Below are positions 45,042 through 55,865 of a stretch of 64,000 nucleotides of DNA, piece by piece (position 1 is the stretch's first letter; each line of letters begins with the position of its first letter). Both the position numbers and the translations under genes were made by a program. The stretch is from Diplodia intermedia (Eukaryota > Ascomycota > Dothideomycetes > Botryosphaeriales > Botryosphaeriaceae): contig JAKEKT010000012.1 of assembly GCA_021495925.1 (NCBI GenBank), forward strand, positions 481,440 through 545,439, read 5' to 3'. The notes below the pieces were generated by a model. That model had not been told where the DNA came from. It saw only the letters and a list, made by a program, of their open reading frames with translations, and did not search any database.

Positions 45042-45351
45042 CACCCCGTTTGGTTGCTCGAAACTGCTTTCGTCATTTAATGCTCTGGTATGCGTTCCTA
45101 TACGGTGCCATAAAAATTGCATTCGTCTTGAACCGCTGGCAAAGAAGGTGTAAAGTGAATGCCCAGTTTATATGCACTATCCTTCACTCAAATCCATAAT
45201 GCTTGTTGGATTACCTTTTAGCTCAGAATCTGCTTTGTCAATGAATTGCAACGTAAAAGTACGTCTGTCTGAATCTCCCAATATCCTTATTTCGTTGAAA
45301 GAGGATGGAAACAAACAGAAGTCCAGCACTTCCCTACTTCCAGGGACCACT
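45042..45351. other. convergent 3' flank
   Basis: 310 bp between the stop codons of the HET and haem-dioxygenase genes, AT-rich. Nothing else seen. Confidence 0.6.
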
Positions 45352-47454
45352 CTACGCACTCGGACCATTCGTCTCAACACCAGCATAGCCCTTCGACCGC
45401 GCCAGCTTCTCCCAAGGCGCAAACACATTCCCGCTCTCCCCCAAAACCCCCTTCAGGCGCGGAAAGTGGCGCCCGATCACATCCTTCATACCCGCATACT
45501 GCACCCAGCGCAAGCCCTCCTTCGTGTAAGTCTCCACGTCCCACCTTCCGGCGATGAAGCGATCGCTCTTCAAGCGCCTGCTGGCCATGAGGACGAAGAC
45601 GCGGAACGCCGTCTCGCCGAACCCGAAGCCGGGCGGCCGCGGCTCGCACAGCGCGCCCACCAGCGCGTCCACCCGCTCGACGTCGCCGCCGTACAGGTCG
45701 GCCAGCTCGCGCGCCAGGGCCGCGTCCGCGTCGTCGTCGCCGCTACCGCCCGTCAGCTCCTCGAAGGTGGCCGGCGCGGCCATGCGGAGGAGGCGCCGGA
45801 ACTGGGCGTAGCGCGGCACGCCGCGCTCGCGGTCGCGCAGGATGTCGACGGTGGCCATGTCGCGGCGCAGGCCGTCGTGCGGCGTGGAAAGGTTGCGCAG
45901 GAAGTCGGGGTAGTTTTTGTGCGTGATGGCGCCCGGGTGGTTGATGCCGAAGGAGTAGAAGGCGTCGGTGAAGGACAGGCCGGCGTCCTCGAAGGGCCGC
46001 CGCGCGTGCGTGAAGGTCAGGTCTGAGGTTGGGACGCTCGCTTGGTGCGCGCCGTTGGTGGCGTCGAAGAAGGCGACGTTGTCTGCGGGTTGGTGTTGGC
46101 GGAGATGCGCGAGGGAGGTGGGGTTTGGGAGATACCTGGTATGAGAGCGTGCATTCGGTATACGGACACGAATTCTTCTGTCAACGAGTATGGCGCACTG
46201 TGGTGGTCGACGGTCGACCCGGGAATGCCGCTGATGGCTTCACTCGTCTTTGAGATTCGACCAACAATCTTGTTCACAGTCTCTCCGGCGAGACCCCACC
46301 AGTTCGCGTTCATGGATATTTTTAAAGCGGGGTGCGCTAGAATCGCCAGTGTCCACTCGACCGTGTGGATCTTCGCCATCAAGGCGGAGTTGACCAAGCG
46401 AGCTTTGTCGAAGATTTGGTCCCTACAATGGAGGTCAGAGATGAATCGATCGAAGGCTGCGCTGGGGACTCACCCTGTCCAGTCGGGATATGCCTTTCGC
46501 AGCATGTCGCAGATGGCATTGTGCTCCATCGCAAACAGCGTATGCAACATTTCCATTCCGGTCCACCAGTTGTTCGAGAAGCCGGTTTCGACGTCGCCGT
46601 ACTTGTCGCGCGGCAGGACGTATCCCACGCCGCCTTCGATGGGGACCAGCTTCAGCTTTCCGTCCGCACTATCGCCACGCAACTTCCTCGTCACTTCTTC
46701 TGTTGGGCCGTAGATCTGCGACCCATCCCACCACGCGGTCTCGACATTCTTGTACCCCGGGCACTTGACATCGGAGATGTCGAGTATGTCGTCAGGCTTC
46801 GACCGCGGCAACTTCATTTTTCCATTTGGCCATTCGTCTCCCGGAGGAAGAGGGACATCGAAAGAGTCGTCACTCTACGACGTATTTGTAGTCAGCATGT
46901 GGCACTCTACACAGAATACCGTTGGAACTCATACGTACCGCCTCGTGGAAGAACCAGTCATGGGTCTGGAACTGAATCCACGCCGCCGCGAGGAGGTTCA
47001 AAGACGTGGCAGGTTTGAAGCCTCCAGGCTCCCTGGCCATGATGCGCTCGCTGAGGAGCCTGGGATTCGGCGTCCATAGTTCCTCCTCACTGGGCTTCTC
47101 GGTGAACTGCCGGGGAAAGTTTCTTCCAAGGCGCATGCACCTGCTGCCCATGCGCGGCTGATCCAGCGAGTTGAACTTTCCATCGGAGTTGCGAGCGTGC
47201 AGGAATCTCTCGTCCGGGAGTGGCGTGTCGCCGGGAGTTCCTTGCGCGGCGACGGACGCGTATCCGTCGTAGAGGTTGTACTGGCGCAGTTCGATGCGCA
47301 GCGCAGCCAGGTTCAAGGCACCGATTGCGGCGGGAAGCTTGTGCCATGGTATGATCCTGTTGACCAAGTGGAACGTCTTGACGAGCACCCGCTCCAGGAA
47401 AGAGGGCTGGTATTGGTATTCGGGATGATCCATTTTGAGGTTGATGAAAAGCAT
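45352..47454 (-). CDS. alpha-dioxygenase-like haem peroxidase
   Basis: Four exons, 47454-46939, 46874-46474, 46422-46136 and 46082-45352, phases consistent; 644 aa. It belongs to the animal haem peroxidase/cyclooxygenase superfamily and resembles plant fatty-acid alpha-dioxygenases: the distal-haem segment WIQFQTHDWFFHE (His165), WDGSQIYG, the MEHNAICD helix and the proximal-haem segment AKIHTVEWT (His325), with the Tyr/His C-terminal region around FYSFGINHP. Such enzymes insert O2 at C-alpha of fatty acids to give 2-hydroperoxides; that activity is inferred here. Start is uncertain: an upstream exon may exist because the frame continues past the ATG in coding-like sequence (EYWTGLPSYSRTE) to about 47515, beside a GTAAGT donor at 47534. 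Met at 47433 is another choice. Cytosolic or membrane-associated. Confidence 0.87.
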
Positions 47455-48420
47455 CCAAGACTCGGTCCGTGAATAGGAAGGTAGGCCGGTCCAGTATTCC
47501 TTGCCCTCGAGGCCTTTAAATACTTACTTACCATTCCTACAAGGCAAGGCTCTGGCATTTCGTCCAGCTGCGCCTCATCACATGCGCTTACATCTATCCG
47601 TGATGGGTAGATATCCGGTGACACATTGTAGCCGCATGCAGAGCATTAATATTAGCATCCCGTTTTGTGGCTTATGTTTCGGATGTTGTCAGCAAGCCAC
47701 TGGCTGCCTTAGCTGAGCCCTGTATAGGTTGGCCTTCTACACTGGCCAATCAGCGCATTGCAATCGTTCTCGCGTGTCCTGCGTGCGACCAAATAGTCAT
47801 GCTTCCCGCAAAAGGTGTCATTTGCTCCAGTAACTCCCCGCCCTTCGTGAGATGGAAGCCATGTGGATCGATTGAGCGCCTGTTCCAACTCGGGAAAGCG
47901 GCTTCATGCTGCTCCTTAGCCTTGCCCCTGTGACGAGACAGCAAATTTAAGAGATGTTACTCAAGCTTCCGATCACAAACCACTAGTGTAGACCTTGCAC
48001 TTCCCTCACTGCGATGTTCCCGTGCGGCCAGCTCTTCTCGCGTCACATCCACAGAAGGAATTCTCATGTTATCATGAGCAGCACTTAGCCTTATTCCTAG
48101 AAGTGTACAGCTGCGCGTAAGCATTGAACTAGAGCCTCGCGGCTGGATGCTTTTTTTCGCCAAAAGAATGGTACGCCGCATGGCTGACATGGCTTCATAG
48201 GTACGACGCAATACCCATCTTGCTGGACCTTGCACCCGATATTCCTTCCACTGGCCCCTGTTCAAGGTATCAACCACGATCAGAAAAAACAAGGAGCGAC
48301 ACATGTTCCAGTTTGCGAAAGTGGTGCACAACAAACAGGATGATTGCAGAGCCGCTTGAAACGATGGCGTCGAGAGATGCTTCCTTAGAACAAGTGTTCA
48401 AATTCACATTTCACCCCACC
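47455..48420. other. intergenic region with possible 5' exon of the dioxygenase-like gene
   Basis: 47455-47624 (minus) may contain a short 5' exon ending at a GTAAGT donor near 47534. The remainder shows no supported gene. Confidence 0.4.
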
Positions 48421-49295
48421 TCAGCTGATGTCCCTCCTCATGAACACAGTCTCGCTATCCCAAATCTTGCCCTCAGGGTCTGGGTCCTGGTAATAATTCT
48501 GCACAACCTTGATCTCCCGGTATCCTCTCCGCGCGTACCATTCGTGGTTGCTCATCTGGGCAGGAATCAGTAACACAATCTTCGGCAGCGCTACGCCTAT
48601 CAGACAGACCCACCTTGCGCGGCTGCGGCCCCTTGCCCGCGAATAACGTGTCGAGCGCAAGCGCTCGCGCATAAAGCGGCGCCTCGGTCGCCATGGTTTC
48701 GATCATGTCCATGGCCGCCCTCCCGACGCCGTTGTTCTGGAGCACGTTGGAAATGTAAAAGGTCTTGATCCAGTAGACGCCGCTGTCGGGCAGGTCCAGA
48801 TTCAAGGGTTCTGCCTCCTTGTTCCCTCGGTCGATGGAAATGTGGCCAATTGGGTGGATCTCAGCCGTGGAGGGACTTCTGGGAACGCCCCAGAATGAAG
48901 ATGCGGTATCCTTTATGGCATTCTTTTGCTGTAAACAGGTTAAAACTATATTAAAATCCAAGCCAAGTATCTGGCTACGGACCTTTGGGTAAGCAGTCCG
49001 ATGAAGGTGAAGTTTCTCTTCCAATTCAGGATCGCCGGGTGAGAAGCACTAATCAGGTTTTAGTCAATCGACTACCATTCAACACTTCGATAAATCGTTC
49101 GAACGGCACAAGGCAAGATAACCAACTTACGATCCAATAGAGACATTTGGACCCGGCCCTTTGCTCGTCACGCCATTTTGAGGCAACCCTTACGGCATGC
49201 CATCCACACTGCAACCTCTGCTCGACGAGTCTTTGCACATGATCGGGGGACTCTGGATCCCAAGGAATTAGCTGGACTTTGGATTTTAGGGTCAT
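48421..49295 (-). CDS. GNAT-family N-acetyltransferase
   Basis: Four exons, 49295-49131, 49048-48983, 48928-48614 and 48555-48421, all phase 0; 226 aa. The C-terminal two thirds form a GNAT domain: PIGHISIDR, YWIKTFYISNVLQ, the acetyl-CoA pyrophosphate loop QNNGVGRAAM (about residues 141-150), ALALDTL, and the final NHEWYARRGYREI strand with the C-terminal VFMRRDIS. The N-terminal ~75 residues are typical of the fungal GNAT subgroup with unknown amine substrates. The second intron has a weak GTCCGT donor; leaving it unspliced keeps the frame open and would insert 18 residues, so both forms are possible. No targeting signal, thus cytosolic or nuclear. Confidence 0.88.
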
Positions 49296-50921
49296 GATTT
49301 TGATCTTCGAGAATGGGCTGCGCCTGTGACATTGTACTGCCGGGCTTTAAGTGCGTTGTACATCGACTAATGACTCATTATTGATTAAGCGAGGTGGCGG
49401 TTCCCGATCCTGCGCGCCCTTTGGAAGACAAGCCGACATATGTCCCTTTGTGTACCACTTTTTCAAGCAACTTCTTATCTCCGTCGTGCTATTCCGGATT
49501 TGGGGTGGAATCAGGCAGAACACTCGCTTCTCTTACATCGGAGCGTGTGACCTCGCCAATCAACTTGCGCGAACCTGCCGTGACAAACTTAAACTCCGGA
49601 GGCGGTGAACGTGGGTACACGAAGGGATTCCTTCTCCGGTAAGTGCCAACGGATTATCAGTTGGGTCATTCCGTAAAGGATGGAATCGAGGCTGAGTTAC
49701 TATAAACCATTAAGCTTACTTTTTCCATTGATTCCGGGCCGATCCTCCATCCATGCCAAAGTTCGGGCCCCGCCGCAGATTCTCTAGCAAATTGATGCGA
49801 TTCCGAGCTATCTCCGGATTGCGCACCAGATTCTATGGCATACTCGTGGAATTCCAGACTGGCATCTTCCAAGAGCAAGGTGCCCGTTTTCATGGACAGA
49901 AATAGCAAAGCTGAACTTTCGAAGGCGACATTTTCATCAGAAACACTTAGTGCGTTTGGTCCTGCCGCTCGAAATTGCCTATTCAAGTAACAAGGCGAGC
50001 ACGGCCCAGCATGGCTCCAAACCAATACTCAAGGAATGGTGAAATACCAGCCCCAAATGCAACTGTTCATCCTTGAACCTACGATGCAAGATCAATCGTA
50101 ACTTGCGTTGTTCTGACTTTTGTTTTCCAATAGAAGCGATCCGCATGGATGCAGCTGGGGGTAAGATGTCGCGGTAAAAGTAAGTAAAAGGACAACGACT
50201 TCCAAGCAGCCCTTTGGGTGCTCGGTTGTCCGGTTTGGGGACTGATAGTAGATCTCCTCTGTATCTTTTACATTTACGGGGCATACATAACAGTGTTGAT
50301 TCAGTGCTATTGATGCAAATCTTTGATTCTCTTCTGAACCCTTGTTGGCTTGGATATCGCCCACACCTTCTCAGATCCTATCATGTCAATTTTAAACGGG
50401 AAGCGGCATATTGCTTGGCTTACGTTTAGAGGGAGATGATGTCTCTCCGCAACAGCTGCTCGATTTTCAAGCCAAGCATTTACCCCACGTGTCCACTTAA
50501 AGACACAGATCCGGGGCCGAACGGAGGAAAAGTAACCTCACGCTAATCCGAGATAGGAAGCCAAGACACATGTACAGATCACCACGGAGCGGAGGAGACG
50601 GGCGCTACGGGAGACAAGCCGTGCGTGCACCGGAGACCAGTAAAGAAAGTTTCATCGTCAATATCAACACACGTAAGCAGGCGGCGGCTGGGATGGCCTG
50701 CAGGTGCATCCACGCGTGCAGATATGCGGAATAAGCCATGAGTGCGATGCTGATAAATAGGATCGTTACAAATGCATAATTGTGACGTAGCGGGGTCGAA
50801 AAGGCTCAGATAAAACTACCTGTCGGGCGCCGCGGTCTCCCTTTTACTTGGATTACTTACCACCTTTCACCCGCTCCAGATCCGCATCGCCGTCAATCCA
50901 ATTCCCCTTCCGTCCCGAAAA
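49296..50921. other. gene-poor spacer
   Basis: Overlapping short frames on the minus strand (49666-50364) include one acidic Ser/Glu-rich stretch of 119 codons, but there is no ATG-led, splice-supported model. The rest is the promoter of the histidine phosphatase gene. Confidence 0.4.
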
Positions 50922-51730
50922 ATGTCTCCGATCATTCACTGTGTTCGCCATGCTCAGGCATACCATAACATAACGACCTACAACGACATTTCTCCGTCGG
51001 ACCCTATCCTCACCGACTATGGCATGCAGCAATGCAAGGAACTCCACGAAGCGTTTCCCCACCATGATGGTGTCACTGCCATTGTCGCTTCTCCCCTGAA
51101 ACGAACAATGGGGACCGCCCTCTACGCATTCCGCTCTGTGATTGCAAGCCGCGGCATCAAAGTCATCGCACTTCCGGAGATACAAGAGAACAGCGACTTG
51201 CCGTGCGACACGGGAAGTGACAGGGTGGAGCTTGAGCGCGAGTTCGCAGGCCAGCCAACGGATTTCAGCTTGGTGCGGGAAGGCTGGAACAGCAAAAAGG
51301 GCCCGTGGGCGCCGGAACATGAGGCGGTCGCGGAGCGGTGCAGAGTCGCTCGTGTCTTTCTGAGAGAATTGGCGGACGAGGAGGGCGACATTGTGGTTGT
51401 GGCGCACGGCGGACTCCTGCACAGCTTGACCCAGGATTGGACGGACTTTGACAGGCACGACGGTAAGCCATCGTTCCAACTCCATGGCATAACCTGAACC
51501 GTTGTCTGACTCAACACACATAAGGCACGGGATGGGCCAACATGGAGTTTAGGAGCTACACTTTCGCTCCCAATGGCGGCGACCAGGCACCTCTCGTCGA
51601 GACTGACGATTCTCTCAAGCGCCGCCGAGGTACTCGCATGACTAGGGAGGATCAACTACAATTGCAAGAGAGGGCTGAAGAGGCGTGGGCCGCGGTGGGA
51701 TACCAGCTCCCCGGTAAATGTCTCGCGTGA
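50922..51730 (+). CDS. histidine phosphatase (phosphoglycerate-mutase-like)
   Basis: Two exons, 50922-51462 and 51525-51730, with a 62-nt intron; 248 aa. Branch-1 histidine phosphatase fold: the catalytic RHAQA (Arg9, His10), the SPLKRT arginine (Arg61), Glu in PEIQENSDLPCD, and the second histidine at His162 in VVVAHGG. Family enzymes transfer phosphate through His10; many fungal members of this size act as small-molecule phosphatases or mutase-like proteins, and the substrate here is unknown. Arrangement and length match the fungal group of about 250 aa. The C-terminal exon encodes a Ser/Arg-rich, charged tail. No signal peptide, so cytosolic. The SDLPCD context is typical of fungal members. 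Confidence 0.92.
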
Positions 51731-52754
51731 GTTATCGCCTTGAGGATTGGAAGGTGGATATATTACCGTGTAGCAACCCGACGATGGGTGGGATGTGCAA
51801 CTCACAAAGCCGTACACGTTTCCCGCAGAAGCATGGGAAAGAACCATTGCCCCACATAAATCAATTGATCTTTAGGCTGCTAACTGGTTATGTTTGATGC
51901 TGTTCGCGATACCGAAGAAGTCCATGTTTGTCTCACAGAGACGTTGGACCCTACTTATGTATTTGGTTGAATCCAATGTCCGGGCGTACGTTTTGAATCT
52001 TAAGGCGGACGGATTCGTCCATAAATAGGAATAATGTAGTATCCTCGGCAGTGCTCAGAGGGTTCAAATCTTCTGTGACCTGGTGGTACGTTAGAGCTGT
52101 GCGCGAGAAGGCGCGCACTAGAGACCGGATCCAATAAAAATAACGTAAGCATAGCCACACTTTCTCGACGTTCCTTTTCATCAATCGAACGCCGTTTGCG
52201 CTGTGCCAAAGGGGTCGGGGGAGAAGCTCCTGCAGTTTCAATGCGCGGTCTGATTTGGCTCAAACGCTTCGTCTCCGATGCTTGTTTTCCTCAGCGGTGT
52301 TATCGTGTAAGACGCGTATGATTATCAAGCACGGCCGCTAGTTGACTTCCCGCGCTGCTTTGGATGTCGCCAATCACGTCCATCTTCCGTACTGCTTGGT
52401 AATGGCCAGTCACGTCAACCTCCAGTGCTGCTTCGGAAGTGACCAATCGCCTGTGTTCAGCACTCCGTCGCCACTAACTCTATTTCCATTCGCGGTTGTG
52501 TCTTGAGCCTTGGCTGCCTGTTATGGTTTAGCGGCGGCTGCGACGTTGCAGGCCCCGTGGAGGATGGCGCATATCTCGCTAACCCGAATCAAAGTAGGTG
52601 AGCGCGCGTTTGCACGCTGGATGTACACCGGCGCAAGGCCAGAGGACTAAGCTGTTAATAAGGCAGAACTCCTTTCCCATTAAGTTTCCAAAGGACGACC
52701 GCCTTCAACGCCGGATGATCCTGTGAGCCACGCCGAGCGTGAACGGTTTTGGAT
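51731..52754. other. intergenic region with CCAAT-bearing degenerate repeats
   Basis: No gene supported. Three degenerate ~37-bp units lie at 52344-52454, about 300-400 bp upstream of the arrestin-like gene. Confidence 0.5.
52344..52454 (+). repeat. three degenerate ~37-bp tandem units with CCAAT-like cores
   Basis: Units at 52344-52380, 52381-52416 and 52417-52454 share CTGCTT, a GGAAG/GGATG-like spacer and a CCAAT or CCAGT core followed by CACGTC or CGCC. CCAAT is the binding core of the fungal CBC (HAP) complex; a regulatory role for the downstream gene is inference. Confidence 0.5.
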
Positions 52755-54212
52755 ATGGTCTTCCGCATCGTTCTGCCGCACCCGCTTCCTCCTATAATCA
52801 GTAGCCCTTCGGAAGCCTCAGATGTCTACGTACCAGGAGAAATCGAGTTCTCATCTGCCCCAGACAGCACCATTTCCTCAATCACCCTCGCTCTCGTCCA
52901 AACGTCGAGGTTCAAAACACATAGGCCGACGTCCCCCACGAGCTTCTTATGTTTCGGCTTGAGCACCGGGAACGACTCCACCACCGAGGAGACCACAGAG
53001 ATCGACCGCTGGTCCTTTTCACATCCTCCGACAACCGCTCTCTCCTCGAGCCTCAAAGCCTTCCGCTTCACCGCCGTCATACCCGGCCATCTTCCCGCCA
53101 CCACTTCCACACCCATCGCCGACATCTCCTACCACATCACCGCCACCATCACCGCCAGCACCGCCATCTCCACCACCTCAAACACCGCCTCGAAACCGCT
53201 CCACATCCGCCGCCTCCTCGCCCTCCCCATCGGCCTCACCACGCTCGACTACCGCCGCCGCTTCCCCGACTGCAACGTCCCGACCTCGCTCTCCATCCCC
53301 GCAATCTTCCGGCCGCTGGAGACCTGCACCGCGCGCCTGACGCTGCTCAACACGGCCGATCGCTGGCTGCGCGTGCACAAAGTCCAGTGGCGCGTCGAAG
53401 AATGCACCCAGATCCTCTCTCGCTCCTCCTCTCCCTCCTCCCCCACATCACCCGCTCACCACCACCACCACCATCACCGTCGCCACGTCGGCGGCAGGTG
53501 CAGCACTTTCTCAGAAAAACACGAGCCCAACCGCGAACACGTCCGCGCCATCGCCTCGGGCGAGCACCACGTCAGGCCGAGCGAGATCGGCGCGCTCTAC
53601 GGCTCGCACATCTCCGAGCTGCGGCTCGACGAGATCGCGTTCGGCATCACCGTGCCGGAGAAGGCGAGGCTGGCGTGCACGTTGCGACGGCGAAAAAACC
53701 GCTCTGACACATTGGGGTGTGATGATTATGATGATGATGATGGGGAAGAGCGGCCGCCGGACTATGCGTGGAGTGGTAGTTGTGGTGGTGGTGGTGGTGG
53801 TGGTGGTGGTGGCCGGTGTCGGGATCGGCATCTCGCCGGACGGCCGCCGCAGCCGCCGTTGCTGCGGGACGATGACGGCGACGGGTGTGAGGGGTCGGTG
53901 CGGGAGAGTGGGAGGAGGGATTCGTCGGGCGACGTGCGGGCCGGCCGCGCGGTTTCGGTGTCGCATACGCTGGTGCTGGAGATTACGGGCAAGGAGATAA
54001 GGGTGGATGGCGTGACGGGGGAGCAGTTGAGCTTGGGGCCGATCATTCCGAAGGTGTATGGCGCGAGGTACGAGATTGTGGTGTCGGAGTGGAGTCACTG
54101 TGCTGATATCGGCGATGGAGCGTGTGGGTTGTCGAGGCTGTCGGAGGTGGATTTCGGTGCTGTCGGCGCGGCTTCGCCACCGTCGTATGATTCGGTTGTC
54201 GATGCTTCGTAG
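52755..54212 (+). CDS. arrestin-like protein with low-complexity inserts
   Basis: Intronless, 485 aa. It begins at ATG 52755 (an ORF extending two codons upstream has no ATG). The N-terminal half has an arrestin-N beta-sandwich character: the YVPGEIEFSS strand, SSITLALVQTSRFK, PLHIRRLLALPIGL. The second half has VSHTLVLEITG, LSLGPIIPKVYG and a final SYDSV, where PPSY is the kind of PPxY-like element that arrestin-related adaptors use to recruit a Rsp5-type ubiquitin ligase. Between the halves are a His run, an Asp/Tyr/acidic tract and a ten-glycine run from GGT repeats. Family role: adaptor for ubiquitination and endocytosis of plasma-membrane transporters; inferred. Inserts make the domain boundaries loose. 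Confidence 0.8.
   Translation: MVFRIVLPHPLPPIISSPSEASDVYVPGEIEFSSAPDSTISSITLALVQTSRFKTHRPTSPTSFLCFGLSTGNDSTTEETTEIDRWSFSHPPTTALSSSLKAFRFTAVIPGHLPATTSTPIADISYHITATITASTAISTTSNTASKPLHIRRLLALPIGLTTLDYRRRFPDCNVPTSLSIPAIFRPLETCTARLTLLNTADRWLRVHKVQWRVEECTQILSRSSSPSSPTSPAHHHHHHHRRHVGGRCSTFSEKHEPNREHVRAIASGEHHVRPSEIGALYGSHISELRLDEIAFGITVPEKARLACTLRRRKNRSDTLGCDDYDDDDGEERPPDYAWSGSCGGGGGGGGGGRCRDRHLAGRPPQPPLLRDDDGDGCEGSVRESGRRDSSGDVRAGRAVSVSHTLVLEITGKEIRVDGVTGEQLSLGPIIPKVYGARYEIVVSEWSHCADIGDGACGLSRLSEVDFGAVGAASPPSYDSVVDAS
53775..53813 (+). repeat. GGT triplet run coding for polyglycine
   Basis: About ten GGT triplets (with GTG-type interruptions) inside the arrestin-like gene. Confidence 0.85.
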
Positions 54213-54735
54213 CAGAATAGTACCGGGTTGCTTGGAGATTCTTTTTCAAAGGAAATTCCCTCTCAATGTGGAAGTCGGCGCTACGAAACGATGCAACAGC
54301 GAGTGAGAGACGACTCACTTTAATACTACTTATTTGCTCTCATCTTTTATTCTATATCGCTAACCTTGCACCAAGGCCATGCCAACATTGTTAGGGTCCA
54401 GCTTGCTCAAACATACCATGAACATTGTAAGGCCGCCCGATAGTGACTTTGAAGATGGCGGATTTGTAACTTTGATGTTCAGAGCTAAAGTCATGTCAAG
54501 CAGGAGGGAAGACTCACAAGAGATGTATAGGGATTGATGAGGAAGCGAGCATGAAACCAGCGATGAACTTTTTCCTTTCGATGTGGGAAAAAATCCGTAG
54601 GCTGGGGATACCAATATCCATCCACGTTCCAGCGGTATAAGCAGCATCGGTCTCCCGGCGAGACTGTGCGCAAAGTATCTGCATGCAATAACTGCTTGAG
54701 CTCAGAAGAATCCTACTCAAAACATTGACCAACAC
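54213..54735. other. intergenic region
   Basis: 3' flank of the arrestin-like gene. Nothing recognised. Confidence 0.5.
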
Positions 54736-55379
54736 ATGTCGACGAGGTATTATCCATCTCCATCCTTTGCACTGTCTGGCCCAGCAGCGGGTGCTCCTCC
54801 ATTTGTACAAACGCAGGAGCACCCGCCTCCACCCTCCCCCTCCCCCTCGATACTCTATCCAAAACATACGGGTACTGTGAGCTGACATGGTGTCTTTTTT
54901 TCTTTTTTTTGGGTAGTACAGGCACACCTCCGAACCCCAAAACGACGATGAAGACACTGTCCGCATCCTGCGAGATTTGGGCACGCCCCGTTTCCCGCTC
55001 ACCGTCACGATTGACTCTAGATTCGTGAGTCACCCTTCCCGACCTTCTCATTTTAAAATGTTAATAACAAACTGTTCTCGCATAGTCGATTTCGTCGTAC
55101 AAAGTCAAATCTCAGATCGGCAAGGCCCATTCAACCATTCACACCAAGAACAGCAAGCGGGACGGCTTTGGGCCAACCGAAAAGTTTGAGCATATCTTCG
55201 CTGACAGGATCCGGACCGCCGTCCTCGATGAAGCCCACTACATCAAGTACCCCGAGTCGACAGTAGTCGTAACGCGTGAGATGTTCGGGTGCTCGATTAC
55301 GCCAACCTTAGGAGAACCTTCAAGTAATCCATGCGGGACTTCATTCTCCTGCCTCCCGTTTCGCGTTCGCTGCTCTTAA
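54736..55379 (+). pseudogene. helicase-like (DEAH-motif) truncated gene or relic
   Basis: A three-exon frame, 54736-54876, 54917-55024 and 55086-55379, all phase 0, would give 180 aa. It starts with a Pro/Ser-rich leader, then VRILRDLGTPRFPLTVTID-like sequence, and contains RTAVLDEAHYIKYPES, which resembles the Walker-B/DEAH motif of SNF2-type helicases (VLDEAHxIKN). No motif I, III or C-terminal helicase lobe follows; the frame ends in Cys/Ser-rich sequence without family character. The first intron would be only 40 nt. The most likely reading is a 5' fragment or relic of a SNF2-like gene rather than a working helicase. Its 3' end overlaps the end of the minus-strand membrane gene (55341). 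Confidence 0.35.
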
Positions 55380-55865
55380 CGGTTCCCTGATCCCATGATA
55401 CGTTCGTCCAAACACGGTTCCTATTGCCGCACCACTCAGCAACTTTCGTCCAAGGTGAAGTGCTGGAAGAGATTTCCTTTTGGCCATTGCTACTGCAAGT
55501 CCCAAGCCAGCGCCGCCGAGAACAGACCAGCAAAAGTGATCCCGAGGGGGGTCACTCAGGAGCCTCCAGCTGCGCTCCTGTGACTTCTCTTGTCCCTCGA
55601 ATTCCATCCGCACCATATTCACGGAGCTGGCGACAAAGGCAGTCCCCAGGGCGAAGATTCCAGGAAGGGTGAGCATACGATATCGCATGTATTGGTGGTA
55701 ATTGGGTCGTTCGAGGACGCGCTCGCGGAAGCTTATGTACATTACGGCGAGGAGTGAAAAGAATGAGCCGGATGCGAAGGCTCTAACGAATTCGTGACAA
55801 GTTAGTATCACGTGTGGCATGCGTTGGTCTTCCGGGCGTTCGGCGCGCGTGAATAACGAGAGCAT
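55341..55865 (-). CDS. small multi-pass membrane protein, conserved-looking, unknown
   Basis: Starting at Met 55865 (MLSLFTRAERPEDQR) the frame encodes 174 aa; it is open upstream to 56063 but without another ATG, so an upstream exon is possible. Hydrophobic segments: FFSLLAVMYISF, LTLPGIFALGTAFVASSVNM, WSVLGGAGLGLAVAMA and LLSGAAIGTVFG. The last two are Gly-rich with G-x3-G spacing, as in Tim17/22-like or other mitochondrial inner-membrane proteins, but no signature fixes the family. Short basic loops and a basic C-terminus (AANAKREAGE). Location inferred as mitochondrial or ER membrane. It shares a 630-bp divergent promoter region with TAF6. Confidence 0.65.
   Translation of the reverse strand: MLSLFTRAERPEDQRMPHVILTCHEFVRAFASGSFFSLLAVMYISFRERVLERPNYHQYMRYRMLTLPGIFALGTAFVASSVNMVRMEFEGQEKSQERSWRLLSDPPRDHFCWSVLGGAGLGLAVAMAKRKSLPALHLGRKLLSGAAIGTVFGRTYHGIREPLRAANAKREAGE

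Noticed and set aside
49666..50364. Minus-strand frames of 119, 101 and 90 codons in different phases
   Set aside because: One acidic stretch looks mildly coding, but no exon chain joins them in phase and no family is recognised.
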